Positions 47,913 to 57,096 of a DNA stretch of 64,000 bases are shown here, piece after piece (within the stretch, counting starts at the first letter, position 1; each line of letters opens with the position of its first letter). The DNA lies in contig NZ_JAAIKR010000007.1 in assembly GCF_018221465.1 (NCBI RefSeq), positions 93,911 through 157,910 of the forward strand, in the 5' to 3' direction. The notes beneath the pieces were generated by a model. The model was given only the letters and a program-made list of their open reading frames with translations, did no database searches and was not told where the DNA came from. The translations under genes were made by a program, and so were the position numbers. The DNA is from Shewanella intestini (GTDB lineage: Bacteria > Pseudomonadota > Gammaproteobacteria > Enterobacterales > Shewanellaceae).

Positions 47913-49039
47913 TGCAAAATCATACTCCTAATGACCAAGCAAGGTTAGATGATGAACAATACGATAATGCTAATTTTGGCAATCGTATAGATGATGAAGC
48001 TGATGGTGGACATGATACTAGCCATCAGCATAGTGATAATGAGCAGGTCGCTGCCGACAATGGCGCGCAATTTCATTATAAAGCGTTAACCCCAGACCTC
48101 ATTCTTGATGCCATCGAGTCGGTGGGCATTTACCCTGAAACTGGTTTATTAGCGTTAAACAGTTACGAAAATAGGGTGTATCAATTTCGTTGTGATCGTG
48201 GCCAACGATATGTGGTGAAGTTCTATCGACCAGAGCGGTGGACGAACTTACAAATCCAAGAAGAACATGATTATGCATTAGCATTGGCTGAGCAAGAAGT
48301 GCCAATTGCCGTGCCAGTGAATATTGAACAACGCACCTTACATGTTTATCAAGGTTATCGCTTTGCCTTGTTTCCCTCTATTGGTGGACGTGCTTTTGAG
48401 GTTGATAACCTTGAACAGTTAGCGTCTACAGGTCGCTTTATTGGCCGTATCCATCAATTCGGCCAACAGCAGCCTTTTGCGCATCGTGAAGCATTAACAC
48501 CGGCAATTTTAGGTGATGCATCGTTAATGTACTTGAAGCAGTCTAATAGGGTTGCACCGAGCATGCAGCAAGCATTTTTTACGGTTGCTGAGCAAGTATT
48601 AGCGGCCACAAAAGCCATTTGGGATAAGGTTGAATTTACCTCAATTCGCCTGCATGGTGATTTGCATCCAGGTAATATTTTGTGGACTCCAGATGGTCCA
48701 GGTTTTGTTGATTTAGATGACGCCAAACAAGGCCCAGCGATACAAGATATTTGGATGATGCTTACCGGAGACAGGCAGCAACAAACATTACAATTAGATA
48801 TCTTGATTGAAGCGTATGAAGAATTTGCTGACTTTGATAAGCGTCAATTGGCCTTAATTGAACCATTAAGGGCACTACGAATGCTGCATTATAACGCTTG
48901 GTTAGCTAAGCGCTGGCAAGATCCGGCATTTCCGATGAACTTTCCATGGTTTGGTGATGTCAAATATTGGGAGCAGCAAACCTTAGCGTTTAAAGAACAA
49001 CTCAGTGCTTTAAATGAGCCTAGCCTGACGTTGTTTTAG
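47912..49039 (+). CDS. srkA: Stress response kinase SrkA (YihE) with N-terminal acidic extension
   Basis: 375 residues. The kinase body from about residue 54 (FHYKALTPDLILDAIESVGIYPETGLLALNSYENRVYQF) carries the lysine in YVVKFYRPERW, the catalytic IRLHGDLHPGNILW and the metal-binding FVDLDDAKQGP. This is the SrkA/YihE family of Ser/Thr protein kinases that counter envelope and oxidative stress death. The first 53 residues are an acidic, Asp/Asn/His-rich tail absent from the E. coli protein; a shorter start is not obvious. Upstream of dsbA, as in E. coli where yihE and dsbA are co-transcribed. Confidence 0.93.
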   Translation: MQNHTPNDQARLDDEQYDNANFGNRIDDEADGGHDTSHQHSDNEQVAADNGAQFHYKALTPDLILDAIESVGIYPETGLLALNSYENRVYQFRCDRGQRYVVKFYRPERWTNLQIQEEHDYALALAEQEVPIAVPVNIEQRTLHVYQGYRFALFPSIGGRAFEVDNLEQLASTGRFIGRIHQFGQQQPFAHREALTPAILGDASLMYLKQSNRVAPSMQQAFFTVAEQVLAATKAIWDKVEFTSIRLHGDLHPGNILWTPDGPGFVDLDDAKQGPAIQDIWMMLTGDRQQQTLQLDILIEAYEEFADFDKRQLALIEPLRALRMLHYNAWLAKRWQDPAFPMNFPWFGDVKYWEQQTLAFKEQLSALNEPSLTLF

Positions 49040-49197
49040 TGACAGAGTGGGATGAACAAAAATTTACTTCAACCCGTTTAGCTTATTTGTTAGAAATATT
49101 CGCAATAAGCCATTGAGCTCTATAGGCTGGCTAGATTATGATAGCAACACTTAATGCATGTTAATCATTGTATTTTTGCACAAAAAAAGGAATCGAA

Positions 49198-49809
49198 ATG
49201 AAAAACGTTTTATTGGTTATTGCGGCATTGCTTCTTGCGCCAATGGCTGCCAATGCGGCTGAATATAAAGAAGGTGTTAACTACACAGTCATTAATAACG
49301 GCCCTGGTACGAGTAAGCCTGAAATTACTGAGTTCTTTTCATTTTTCTGCCCTCATTGTTACCATTTTTCAAAAGAGGTTGTGCCTAACTTAGTTAAAAA
49401 TTTACCTAAAGGTGTGACGTTTAATCAAGCGCATGTTGAGTTTATTGGTCGTGAAATGGGCGTTGAAATGTCTCGTGCCTTTGCTGTTGCGCATCAATTG
49501 AATGTTGATGCTAAAATAGAAAAAGCGCTTTTCTCTGCTATCCATGAGAAAAAACAACATTTTGTTAGCCGTGACGATATCCGTAAAGTGTTCATTGCTA
49601 ATGGTGTAGATGGTAAAGATTTTGATGCAGCTGCTGATTCATTTATGGTGAACGCGCAAATGTCAAAAATGAAACGTGATACTGAAAATGCTCAGTTAAC
49701 TGGCGTACCTTCAATTGTTGTTAACGGTAAATATCGCATTGAAAACAGTTCAATCAAGTCATATGATGATCTGGTTAAGATTGCTTACTATTTAGCGCAA
49801 AAGAAATAA
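49198..49809 (+). CDS. dsbA: Periplasmic thiol:disulfide oxidoreductase DsbA
   Basis: Starting at 49198 after AGGAATCGAA, 203 residues. Signal peptide MKNVLLVIAALLLAPMAANA, thioredoxin fold with active site FFCPHCYHF and the cis-proline loop LTGVPSIVVNGKYRI. It oxidises cysteine pairs in exported proteins. That matters here because many neighbours are periplasmic cytochromes and cysteine-rich proteins. A 19-base tandem duplication covers the last codons and stop (49793-49830). Confidence 0.96.
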   Translation: MKNVLLVIAALLLAPMAANAAEYKEGVNYTVINNGPGTSKPEITEFFSFFCPHCYHFSKEVVPNLVKNLPKGVTFNQAHVEFIGREMGVEMSRAFAVAHQLNVDAKIEKALFSAIHEKKQHFVSRDDIRKVFIANGVDGKDFDAAADSFMVNAQMSKMKRDTENAQLTGVPSIVVNGKYRIENSSIKSYDDLVKIAYYLAQKK

Positions 49810-49830
49810 ACTAGCGCAAAAGAAATAAAC
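49793..49830 (+). repeat. 19-bp tandem duplication at the dsbA stop codon
   Basis: Two perfect copies (49793-49811 and 49812-49830) of the sequence encoding LAQKK-stop. The second copy lies past the stop and is untranslated. A recent slippage event. Confidence 0.95.
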
Positions 49831-49919
49831 TAGTGCAATATCGTTAAATTAGCCCAACAACACATGTCGCGGCTAATTTAAATGAAACACGCGGTTATTG
49901 ACGACAGTAACCATATTGC

Positions 49920-49948
49920 TAAAAAGGAGCCTTGGGCTCCTTTTTTTA
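49920..49948 (+). terminator. Terminator after dsbA
   Basis: AAAAGGAGCC, TTG, GGCTCCTTTTTTT; strong stem and T run. The rest of 49949-50229 shows only short hairpins (for example AGTGTC/GACACT at 50075-50094). Confidence 0.9.
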
Positions 49949-50229
49949 TGCCTTATTCATACTAATTTTAAGGCAAAAAAAAACCGCTTGCCGAAGCAGA
50001 ACGGAATTGAGTCAATGGACTCGTTTTTACCCTGAGTAACGATAAAAATACTATCAGCGCGTCAATTTTCAAGCAAGTGTCGTTATGCTGACACTGAGAT
50101 TTTTAGAGGATTTTCATAAAAAAGTTGTAGAATAATTGAACCTCTTTTAGCTACCTTAGGTCTAATTTTTGTTGGATGATTATTAGCTACTTTTTCGATA
50201 TGTTTTAGCAATAGTTTGCTGGAGGCAAT

Positions 50230-50442
50230 ATGCGCGAATTTCCTGTTTATGCTCCTAAGTTGATTGTAAAGCACGTAAGAATTTTTTTAACTGGGGTGAT
50301 TTGGATAAAAGACATTGGTCAATTGGAGTTTACTAACGGGCGTTTTTTAATGCCAAAAAAAAGCCTCCCTAAAGTAAGGAAGGCGATTGCAGAACTTAAT
50401 ACCTTAATCGAGTCGCAACGACTCGAGGTTAATCAAGCTTAA
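50230..50442 (+). CDS. Small conserved-looking protein of unknown function
   Basis: 70 residues: [42 protein letters not shown], then a basic helix [33 protein letters not shown] lies eight bases before the ATG (CTGGAGGCAATATG), which supports a real gene. It is convergent with zapB and their last four bases overlap within a palindrome. I do not recognise the family. Confidence 0.6.
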   Translation: MREFPVYAPKLIVKHVRIFLTGVIWIKDIGQLEFTNGRFLMPKKSLPKVRKAIAELNTLIESQRLEVNQA

Positions 50443-50639
50443 GCTTCATTATTCAATAAACCAACAAGGCCGTTGACCTTATCATTCCATGAGTTAAGGT
50501 CTTGCTGTAATTGTTGGTTCTTTTCTGTTAACGCTTCATTTTTTTGCTTCTCTTCATCAAGCTCCATTTTTAGTAGCTCAATACTTTCTAGCGTCGCCTG
50601 GATTTTGTTTTCCAGTTGGGACAATAATTCAAGGCTCAT
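50439..50639 (-). CDS. zapB: Cell division protein ZapB
   Basis: 66 residues, a single coiled coil: [62 protein letters not shown]. This matches E. coli ZapB at start ([34 protein letters not shown]) and end (NGWQERLQALLG). ZapB links FtsZ-ZapA rings to the MatP/chromosome terminus system. Somewhat shorter than the 81-residue E. coli form. Confidence 0.9.
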   Translation of the reverse strand: MSLELLSQLENKIQATLESIELLKMELDEEKQKNEALTEKNQQLQQDLNSWNDKVNGLVGLLNNEA

Positions 50640-51126
50640 GGGGTGTCCTATTAGTTTCTGGATGGAATACCGATTCTATCAGCGTCTACGGTACTTGGAA
50701 CAGCAATAAAAGCTAAGTGGCGATAAAATAACCTAAATTCATTAGCTAATCAGTATATTTGTTCTGCTTTGTTAGTTTGAGGGTTAAAATGTACTCGTTA
50801 AAAAGTTAACAACTCGCATGATTTATCCCTCAGCACTGATGTTTGGTAGCCAAAATAGATGCTATCAACATTTTTCAAGTCAGCATTGGTTTGAAAGGTG
50901 GTATTTTATTAACGCCTCGGTATTGTCTTCGTGCGATGAAAGGCGAGTCACATAGGCGTCATCACACCCAATAGCGTAAGCTGCTTCACAAACCCTAGAT
51001 GAGATGTGAATTTGTTAATGCTTGTTCAATTCAATTGACGTATTTTAGGTGAGGATTTTTCGCAACAACTTGACTTTGGATTCAAGCGTCCATAGTCTGC
51101 AAGCTCTGTTTTTAAGGTGGTATGCA

Positions 51127-52221
51127 ATGGATATAAAATATAATTTAAAACCCGCCTCAGAGCGCCGTTCTGAGCAGTTTACACCAGAGGGTAATGTCGG
51201 GTTTGGTAAGCATAGAACCGACCATATGTTTTTGATGGATTACCGAGATGGTCAATGGCGTGATCCTCGCGTTGTGCCTTATGGTCCGTTTGAAATGGCG
51301 CCAGGGGCGATGACGTTGCATTACGGCCAATCTATTTTTGAAGGTGCCAAAGCATTTAAGCACCAAGATGGTGAAATCTACACGTTCCGTTTAAATAAGA
51401 ATGCTGAGCGTATGAATCGCTCAGCAGATATTGTGTGTATTCCTAATATTGATGAGCAAATGCAGCTGGATGCGATTAACGCATTAATTGATGTTGATCG
51501 ATTATGGTTCCCTGATCAAGAGGGAGCTTGTTTGTATATTCGGCCCTTTATTTTTGCCACTGAAGATCGTTTGTCAGTGAGCCCGAGTGAGCAGTACACC
51601 TTTTGCGTAATGTTAAGCCCATCAGGGGCATATTACTCGGCAAGCGGTGTCAATAAAGGTATTCGTTTATTGATTAGCACTGAGTTCCATCGTGCGGTAT
51701 CTGGCGGAACAGGCGCATCAAAAGCGGCGGGTAACTACGCGGCTTCTTTGCGTGCGGGTAAAGCGGCGGCTGAATATGGCGCTGCACAAGTGTTGTATCT
51801 TGATTCAACTAATACCCAAATTGAAGAAGTAGGGGCAATGAACCACTTCCACATTCTTAAAGATGGCACGGTGATCATTCCTAAATTTACCGACACGATT
51901 TTAAAGTCGATCACGTCACAATCTATCATGGAATTAGGTGAGCATTTAGGTTGTGAAATTCGTCAAGAAACGGTGATGTTAGATAAGTTTATCGCTGATA
52001 TTGAAGCCGGTGAAATTGTAGAAGCCGGTGGTTTTGGTACTGCTGCTGTCGTTTCGCCAGTGAGCTCATATATTTTTGAAGATGGTCGTATTGTCACGGT
52101 TGGAGATGGCAGTGTTGGGCCTAATATCAAACGCATTTATCAGGTTTATACTGATATGCAAAAAGGATTGTTAGCTGCTCCTGAAGGTTGGGTACAGCAA
52201 GTTGCTAGGGTTGCACCATAA
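51127..52221 (+). CDS. Branched-chain amino acid aminotransferase
   Basis: Starting at 51127 after AAGGTGG, 364 residues. PLP-dependent fold IV enzyme: FEGAKAFKHQDGEIYTFRLNKNAERM, substrate segment YIRPFIFATED, PLP lysine in GGTGASKAAGNYAASL and phosphate-binding region EEVGAMNHFHIL, GFGTAAVVSPV. The sequence is of the class common to BCAT of bacteria and eukaryotes (about 360 residues) rather than the 309-residue E. coli IlvE. It transaminates Leu, Ile and Val. The 487-base gap upstream contains a near inverted repeat (ATGTTTGGTAGC at 50840, GCTATCAACAT at 50870) that may be a regulatory stem. Confidence 0.92.
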   Translation: MDIKYNLKPASERRSEQFTPEGNVGFGKHRTDHMFLMDYRDGQWRDPRVVPYGPFEMAPGAMTLHYGQSIFEGAKAFKHQDGEIYTFRLNKNAERMNRSADIVCIPNIDEQMQLDAINALIDVDRLWFPDQEGACLYIRPFIFATEDRLSVSPSEQYTFCVMLSPSGAYYSASGVNKGIRLLISTEFHRAVSGGTGASKAAGNYAASLRAGKAAAEYGAAQVLYLDSTNTQIEEVGAMNHFHILKDGTVIIPKFTDTILKSITSQSIMELGEHLGCEIRQETVMLDKFIADIEAGEIVEAGGFGTAAVVSPVSSYIFEDGRIVTVGDGSVGPNIKRIYQVYTDMQKGLLAAPEGWVQQVARVAP

Positions 52222-52240
52222 ACCCTTAACTGAAAAAATA

Positions 52241-52265
52241 AAAGCGCCTCAATGGCGCTTTTTTT
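52241..52265 (+). terminator. Terminator after the aminotransferase gene
   Basis: AAAGCGCC, TCAAT, GGCGCTTT then T run. Confidence 0.9.
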
Positions 52266-52388
52266 GTGGCTGATACAAACGGTTTTCTTTTTAAAACGCA
52301 AAGCGATTGTGTAATCCATTTAGCCTTTAGTTTCATTGCATGGTTTGTGTTTATTACCCGGTGTTGCGGTTCATTTTTATGTGACACA

Positions 52389-55300
52389 TTAATGCTGTGG
52401 TAAGGTCAATTTTTTTAGTCTTTCAGCATTAAGCAGCGTTAAACATTCTTCAGCAGACAAAGGCTTACTTAATAAGAAGCCTTGCACTTGGTCACAGCCA
52501 TCTTCTTTTAAGAATGACAATTGCTCGGGGGTTTCAACCCCTTCTGCAATCACGTTTAAATCAAGGCTATGAGCTAAAGTAATAATGGCGCTGGTGATCG
52601 CGGCATCATCTGGATCTTCGGTAATGTCTCGCACAAACTCTCGGTCAATTTTCAAGGTATCAATGGGGAAGCGCCTTAAGTAACTCAAGCTTGAATACCC
52701 CGTACCAAAGTCGTCAATGGCAATGGATAATCCCAACTCTTTTATTTGCGACAGAATATTTACCGAATCTTGTGGGTTGCCCATGATCATTGATTCAGTT
52801 AATTCTAGTTCTACCGCATTTGCAGGTAATCCTGATACTGCAAGAGCCACTTCTACTGTTGAGATAATATCGGCTTTAAGCTGCCTTGCTGAAAGGTTTA
52901 CCGCCACGGAAATTTGATTAAAACCTTGTTGATGCCATTGTGCAAGTTGGCTACAAGCTTGGTTAATGGCCCAGTGACCAATTTGGTTAATCATGCCAGT
53001 TTCTTCGGCTAATGGGATAAATTCAGTGGGTGAGATGATCCCTAGCTCTGGGCTTTCCCAACGAATAAGCGCCTCGACACCGACAATTGTTTGGGTCTTA
53101 ACGTCATATTTAGGTTGATAAACTAAATAGAGCTGCTCAGCCTGCATGGCTTGTTTTAATCCTGTTTCGAGCTGAACATGGCGAGTGGCATAGTGGTTGA
53201 GTTTCTCGGTATAAAATTGGAAGTTATTGCGTCCTAAAGATTTGGCGTGATACATCGCGGTATCGGCGTATTTTGTTAAGTTAGTGGTGTCGGTCGCATC
53301 GTTAGGGTACAAACTGATCCCAATTGAAGGCGAAATTGTCAGGACTTTATCGTCCAGTAAAAATGGTGTTTGAAACGAATGTAGTACCTTCTCAGCAATG
53401 ACTGTTGCGGCTTTGGTTTTGGCAACGCCTTCTAACACGATGGTAAATTCGTCACCCCCTAATCGGGCGACGGTGTCACCTTCTCTAATGGCATTTTGTA
53501 ATCGACTTGCAACAGCTTTCAGTAACAAGTCGCCAATATGATGCCCCATAGAGTCATTAATATGTTTGAAGCGATCTAAGTCCAAAAATAATAATGCCAC
53601 AATGGTGTTAGCGCGGTGTGCTTTGGTAACGGCTTGATTGAGTCGGTCATGGAATAATGTCCGGTTAGGTAAGCCGGTTAGCGGGTCAAAGTTTGCTAAT
53701 ACACGTAAATCTTCTTCGACTTTTTTACGCGAAGTAATATCGGTAAATACTGCCACGAAATGGCTTGTTTCTCCTTTGTTGTCAATTACTTGGTTAATTT
53801 CAAGCCAAGCCAATATCCCTTTGCGATCGCGAGTACGAATTTTTAACTCACCGGCCCAATGTTTGTGGTGCAGCAATTGTCGCTCAACCGCTTGGTAAAA
53901 TTCACGTGAGCGTTTTCCCATCGCGAGGTATAAGAAGGGCTTACCGATCATTTTTTGCGGGTTAAAGCCGGTAATTCGACTAAATGCGGGGTTTACTGAA
54001 CGAATGCTATAATCAAGCTCTCCCACTACTACCGCTTCGTTCATGCTAAATAACACCTGCGAAGACAGCTTTAATTCTTTTTCAGTTGCCTTACGGCTGG
54101 TAATGTCTCGTTGAGTTCCGGCCATGCGAATTGGCACACCTTTGCTATCTCGTTCGACGACTTGTCCACGGTCGAGTAGCCAAATCCATTTGCCGGTTTC
54201 AGATTCAATACGATATTCAGCTTCAAAGAACTCGCTTCTACCTTCAAGGTGTTGGTTCAGCAGCGTTTGTACTTGGGCCTTGTCTTCGTGGTGGATGTTT
54301 TTAATTAATAGTTGGCTCTCATTGTTTATCATTACCGGTAAAGATAAATTAGTGCGATAGACTTTATCTTGCTTGATATTCCAGTCCCACATGCCGTCAC
54401 CAGACGCCCATAATGCTAACTTTAATCGCTCTTCTGATGCGCGAATGCTGGTTTCAAAATTTTTCTGACGTATTTTTTTCTGGTGTTGTAGATACCACAA
54501 TATGCCAAATGAAATGACCGTTAAAAAGACGTACAGCATGTACGCTACACGGGTCATATAAAAGGGGGGGATGACCGATAACGGCACAGTTAATGTGATG
54601 TCACCAAAAGGGTTAGCACCTAGAGCATAGCGAACATGTAATTGATATTCCCCTGGCGGCAAGTTGGTGTAGGTGATCCTATTGCCAGCTTTAAGTTGAT
54701 GCCATTGCGTTTCAAAGTTATTCAATGAATAGCTAAATTTATCTAGGCCGGGATAAATGAAGCTGAGCGAGCCAACTTCGAAACAAATGATTTTTTTCTC
54801 ATACGGCATATTGATATGCGGCGTGGTGTTTAAATCTAATATCGGATGACTTTGTTCGCCTACTGTGTATCTGGTTAACACGACTTTAGGCGGCACACGT
54901 TTAAGCGGAATATCTTTGGGGTTAAATTGATTGATGCCATTGATGCCGCCAAACCATAAGTCGCCATTGGCGTCTTTAAATGTCGCAGAACCGTTGTATT
55001 CGGTAGATTGCAGGCCTTCATATTGATTGAAGGATATATAGCTTTTATCTTCTGGTGAATAGCGAGTGATGCCTGAGTTAGTGCTTAACCATAAGTGATT
55101 TTTATTGTCTTCTAATATGCCATAAATAGTGTTACTGATGTGGTCATTATTTACATCAACGCGTTCAAAAGAAAAAATACCATAGTTAGTGGTGAGTCTA
55201 TCAATACCGCTATGGGTTGCGATCCATAAGTCGCCATTTTTTGTGCGAATAAAGTCGCGTACACGGTTATCACTTAGACTATTTTCATTGCCTTTTATGT

Positions 55301-56915
55301 GTTGTAAAAAGTCTAATTTTTTGGCTTCTGGGTTAAGTCTAACAAGCCCACCCATTGTGCCTAACCAAAGGTAGCCACCGCTATAATGGACTTTCAAAAT
55401 AGCGTATTTAAACGGGGAATAATCTTTTTGAAAACCAAAGTTATATGCGTGCATTTCACCTGAATTTTCTGAGATAAAATACAAGCCTAATTTGGTTGCT
55501 ACCCATAAACGGTGTTTATTATCGATGGCAAAACTCATGGTGAGTTTGTCGGCACGTAATTTAGGATTGGCCTGTTCAATAAAACGTAAATTGTTGTTTT
55601 TATCTAATTGAGCGACACCAATATTGGTGGCAAACCAGATATACCCTTGGCGGTCTTCAATGATGTCATTAACGACCAAGTTCAGTTGTTGTTCGGGGAT
55701 ATTGAGTAACTTGGCAAATTTATCATTGATGTAATGGAATTGATTATTATTGTCGAGGTATTTTACCCCCGCGCCCTGGGTGCCAATCCATAGTCGAGAT
55801 GAAGAGTCGCGAAAAATAGCCCGAGTAATGTTCGCCATACGCGGTTTGGGCGAATGGTAATCAAAGATATGATTAAAATATTGGTGCTTTAAATCCAGAA
55901 AGTTAATCCCAGAATGTCCCATTCCCAACCAAAGTGTGCCAGTTGAAGAAAGTAACATCGTATTAATGCTATCTTCGCTGATGCTATTTAATTTTTGTGG
56001 GTTATGTTTATGGACGATTGAACGCCATTTTTTGCCGTTAAAGTCGAGTTGGTATAAGCCTTCGTTATCACTGATCGCCCAGATTTGATTTGGCGTAGCC
56101 ACCACAAAGTCACTGATGTAGTTAGTGGCATTAACTGAGTAGGGTTTGGTCCAAATAAGGGTCTTTTCGTGGGTGTCGAGATTGTAACGCCATATTTGAT
56201 TATCAATGGCCAACCACACCGAATAAATAGACGTTGATCTAACGGTGTGAATTGTAGAGCTGGTGGGAATATCTAGTCTGACAATGGTATTAGAATCAAT
56301 TGCAAATGAGCCACTTTTTTGGGTACCTACAATGACATAATGTTCGCTTATATTAGCGACCTTGGTGATATTAGGTGTAACGGTATTGCCCAGCTTAATT
56401 GGCGTTACTTTATTGGTTTTGAGTGACACAATAAATAACCCTGAATGGGTACCGACCCAAAGGGTGTCACCAATGGCATCTATACTGGTAATGCGTTGAT
56501 CGTTTTTACCTTCAATGAGGTTAATCTGTGTGAATTTACCTGTAGTTAAGTTAAGTTTGTTTAAGCCATTATTGTATGTGCCGACCCATAAATCACCGTC
56601 TGGAGATTGAGTAATTGCAGTGATGTAATTGCCTGAAATACTGTCGCTGTGGGTGGTGCTTCTTAGATATAGTTGATATTCGTTGCCATTGTAACTGTGA
56701 AGACCATCTTGTGTGCCGATCCACAGCATACCTGCATGGTCTTTAAATATGGCAGAAACGGAGTTTTGATTGAGCTTGTTCTCAGTAGTAAAATGCTGAA
56801 ATTTAACCTCTGCGAGTTGATCGAAGTGGTTGTGGGGCTGCGCAGTAGCAGTGAGTGAAAAAAGTATCACTATCAACAGTATGACGCGATTTATTAAACC
56901 AGTTAAGCTCATCAA
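52389..56915 (-). CDS. Two-component-type propeller sensor fused to PAS-PAS-GGDEF-EAL
   Basis: 1508 residues. Signal sequence (MMSLTGLINRVILLIVILFSLTATA), then about 690 periplasmic residues of repeated Reg_prop blades (MLWIGTQDGLHSYNGNEY, LWVGTYNNGLNKLN, LWIGTQGAGVKYL, LWLSTNSGITRYS). A Y_Y_Y domain follows (FSYSLNNFETQWHQLKAGNRITYTNLPPGEYQLHVR), then one membrane helix (AYMLYVFLTVISFGILWYLQ, about residue 800). Inside are PAS domains (WIWLLDRGQVVERD; SMNEAVVVGELDYSI), GGDEF (VARLGGDEFTIVLEG, intact) and EAL (VGVEALIRWESPELG; later DDFGTGYSSLSYLRRFPIDTLKID). Both c-di-GMP domains look catalytically intact. The propeller family often senses sugars or polymers. Monocistronic. Confidence 0.93.
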   Translation of the reverse strand: MMSLTGLINRVILLIVILFSLTATAQPHNHFDQLAEVKFQHFTTENKLNQNSVSAIFKDHAGMLWIGTQDGLHSYNGNEYQLYLRSTTHSDSISGNYITAITQSPDGDLWVGTYNNGLNKLNLTTGKFTQINLIEGKNDQRITSIDAIGDTLWVGTHSGLFIVSLKTNKVTPIKLGNTVTPNITKVANISEHYVIVGTQKSGSFAIDSNTIVRLDIPTSSTIHTVRSTSIYSVWLAIDNQIWRYNLDTHEKTLIWTKPYSVNATNYISDFVVATPNQIWAISDNEGLYQLDFNGKKWRSIVHKHNPQKLNSISEDSINTMLLSSTGTLWLGMGHSGINFLDLKHQYFNHIFDYHSPKPRMANITRAIFRDSSSRLWIGTQGAGVKYLDNNNQFHYINDKFAKLLNIPEQQLNLVVNDIIEDRQGYIWFATNIGVAQLDKNNNLRFIEQANPKLRADKLTMSFAIDNKHRLWVATKLGLYFISENSGEMHAYNFGFQKDYSPFKYAILKVHYSGGYLWLGTMGGLVRLNPEAKKLDFLQHIKGNENSLSDNRVRDFIRTKNGDLWIATHSGIDRLTTNYGIFSFERVDVNNDHISNTIYGILEDNKNHLWLSTNSGITRYSPEDKSYISFNQYEGLQSTEYNGSATFKDANGDLWFGGINGINQFNPKDIPLKRVPPKVVLTRYTVGEQSHPILDLNTTPHINMPYEKKIICFEVGSLSFIYPGLDKFSYSLNNFETQWHQLKAGNRITYTNLPPGEYQLHVRYALGANPFGDITLTVPLSVIPPFYMTRVAYMLYVFLTVISFGILWYLQHQKKIRQKNFETSIRASEERLKLALWASGDGMWDWNIKQDKVYRTNLSLPVMINNESQLLIKNIHHEDKAQVQTLLNQHLEGRSEFFEAEYRIESETGKWIWLLDRGQVVERDSKGVPIRMAGTQRDITSRKATEKELKLSSQVLFSMNEAVVVGELDYSIRSVNPAFSRITGFNPQKMIGKPFLYLAMGKRSREFYQAVERQLLHHKHWAGELKIRTRDRKGILAWLEINQVIDNKGETSHFVAVFTDITSRKKVEEDLRVLANFDPLTGLPNRTLFHDRLNQAVTKAHRANTIVALLFLDLDRFKHINDSMGHHIGDLLLKAVASRLQNAIREGDTVARLGGDEFTIVLEGVAKTKAATVIAEKVLHSFQTPFLLDDKVLTISPSIGISLYPNDATDTTNLTKYADTAMYHAKSLGRNNFQFYTEKLNHYATRHVQLETGLKQAMQAEQLYLVYQPKYDVKTQTIVGVEALIRWESPELGIISPTEFIPLAEETGMINQIGHWAINQACSQLAQWHQQGFNQISVAVNLSARQLKADIISTVEVALAVSGLPANAVELELTESMIMGNPQDSVNILSQIKELGLSIAIDDFGTGYSSLSYLRRFPIDTLKIDREFVRDITEDPDDAAITSAIITLAHSLDLNVIAEGVETPEQLSFLKEDGCDQVQGFLLSKPLSAEECLTLLNAERLKKLTLPQH

Positions 56916-57055
56916 TTTTCAACAGCACCTGCAAGCGGTTACATTACCAAGGTTCATCCTATAATAATCTTACTTGTAAGTTGTGAAAATTCAATTCTTT
57001 AATGAAAATGAATTCGTTTGTCTGCCACAATGATCAGAAAAATTGTCTTAATATA

Positions 57056-57083
57056 AAAAAAGCACACTAAATGTGTGCTTTTA
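57056..57083 (-). terminator. Terminator after the acyltransferase pair
   Basis: AAAAGCACAC and GTGTGCTTTT stem around TAAAT, 14 bases past the acyltransferase stop. Confidence 0.85.
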
Positions 57084-57096
57084 TGTTTTTTGTTTG

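Noticed and set aside
50083-50274. 63-residue minus-strand frame after dsbA
   Set aside because: Overlaps a better-supported plus-strand gene and has no family resemblance.
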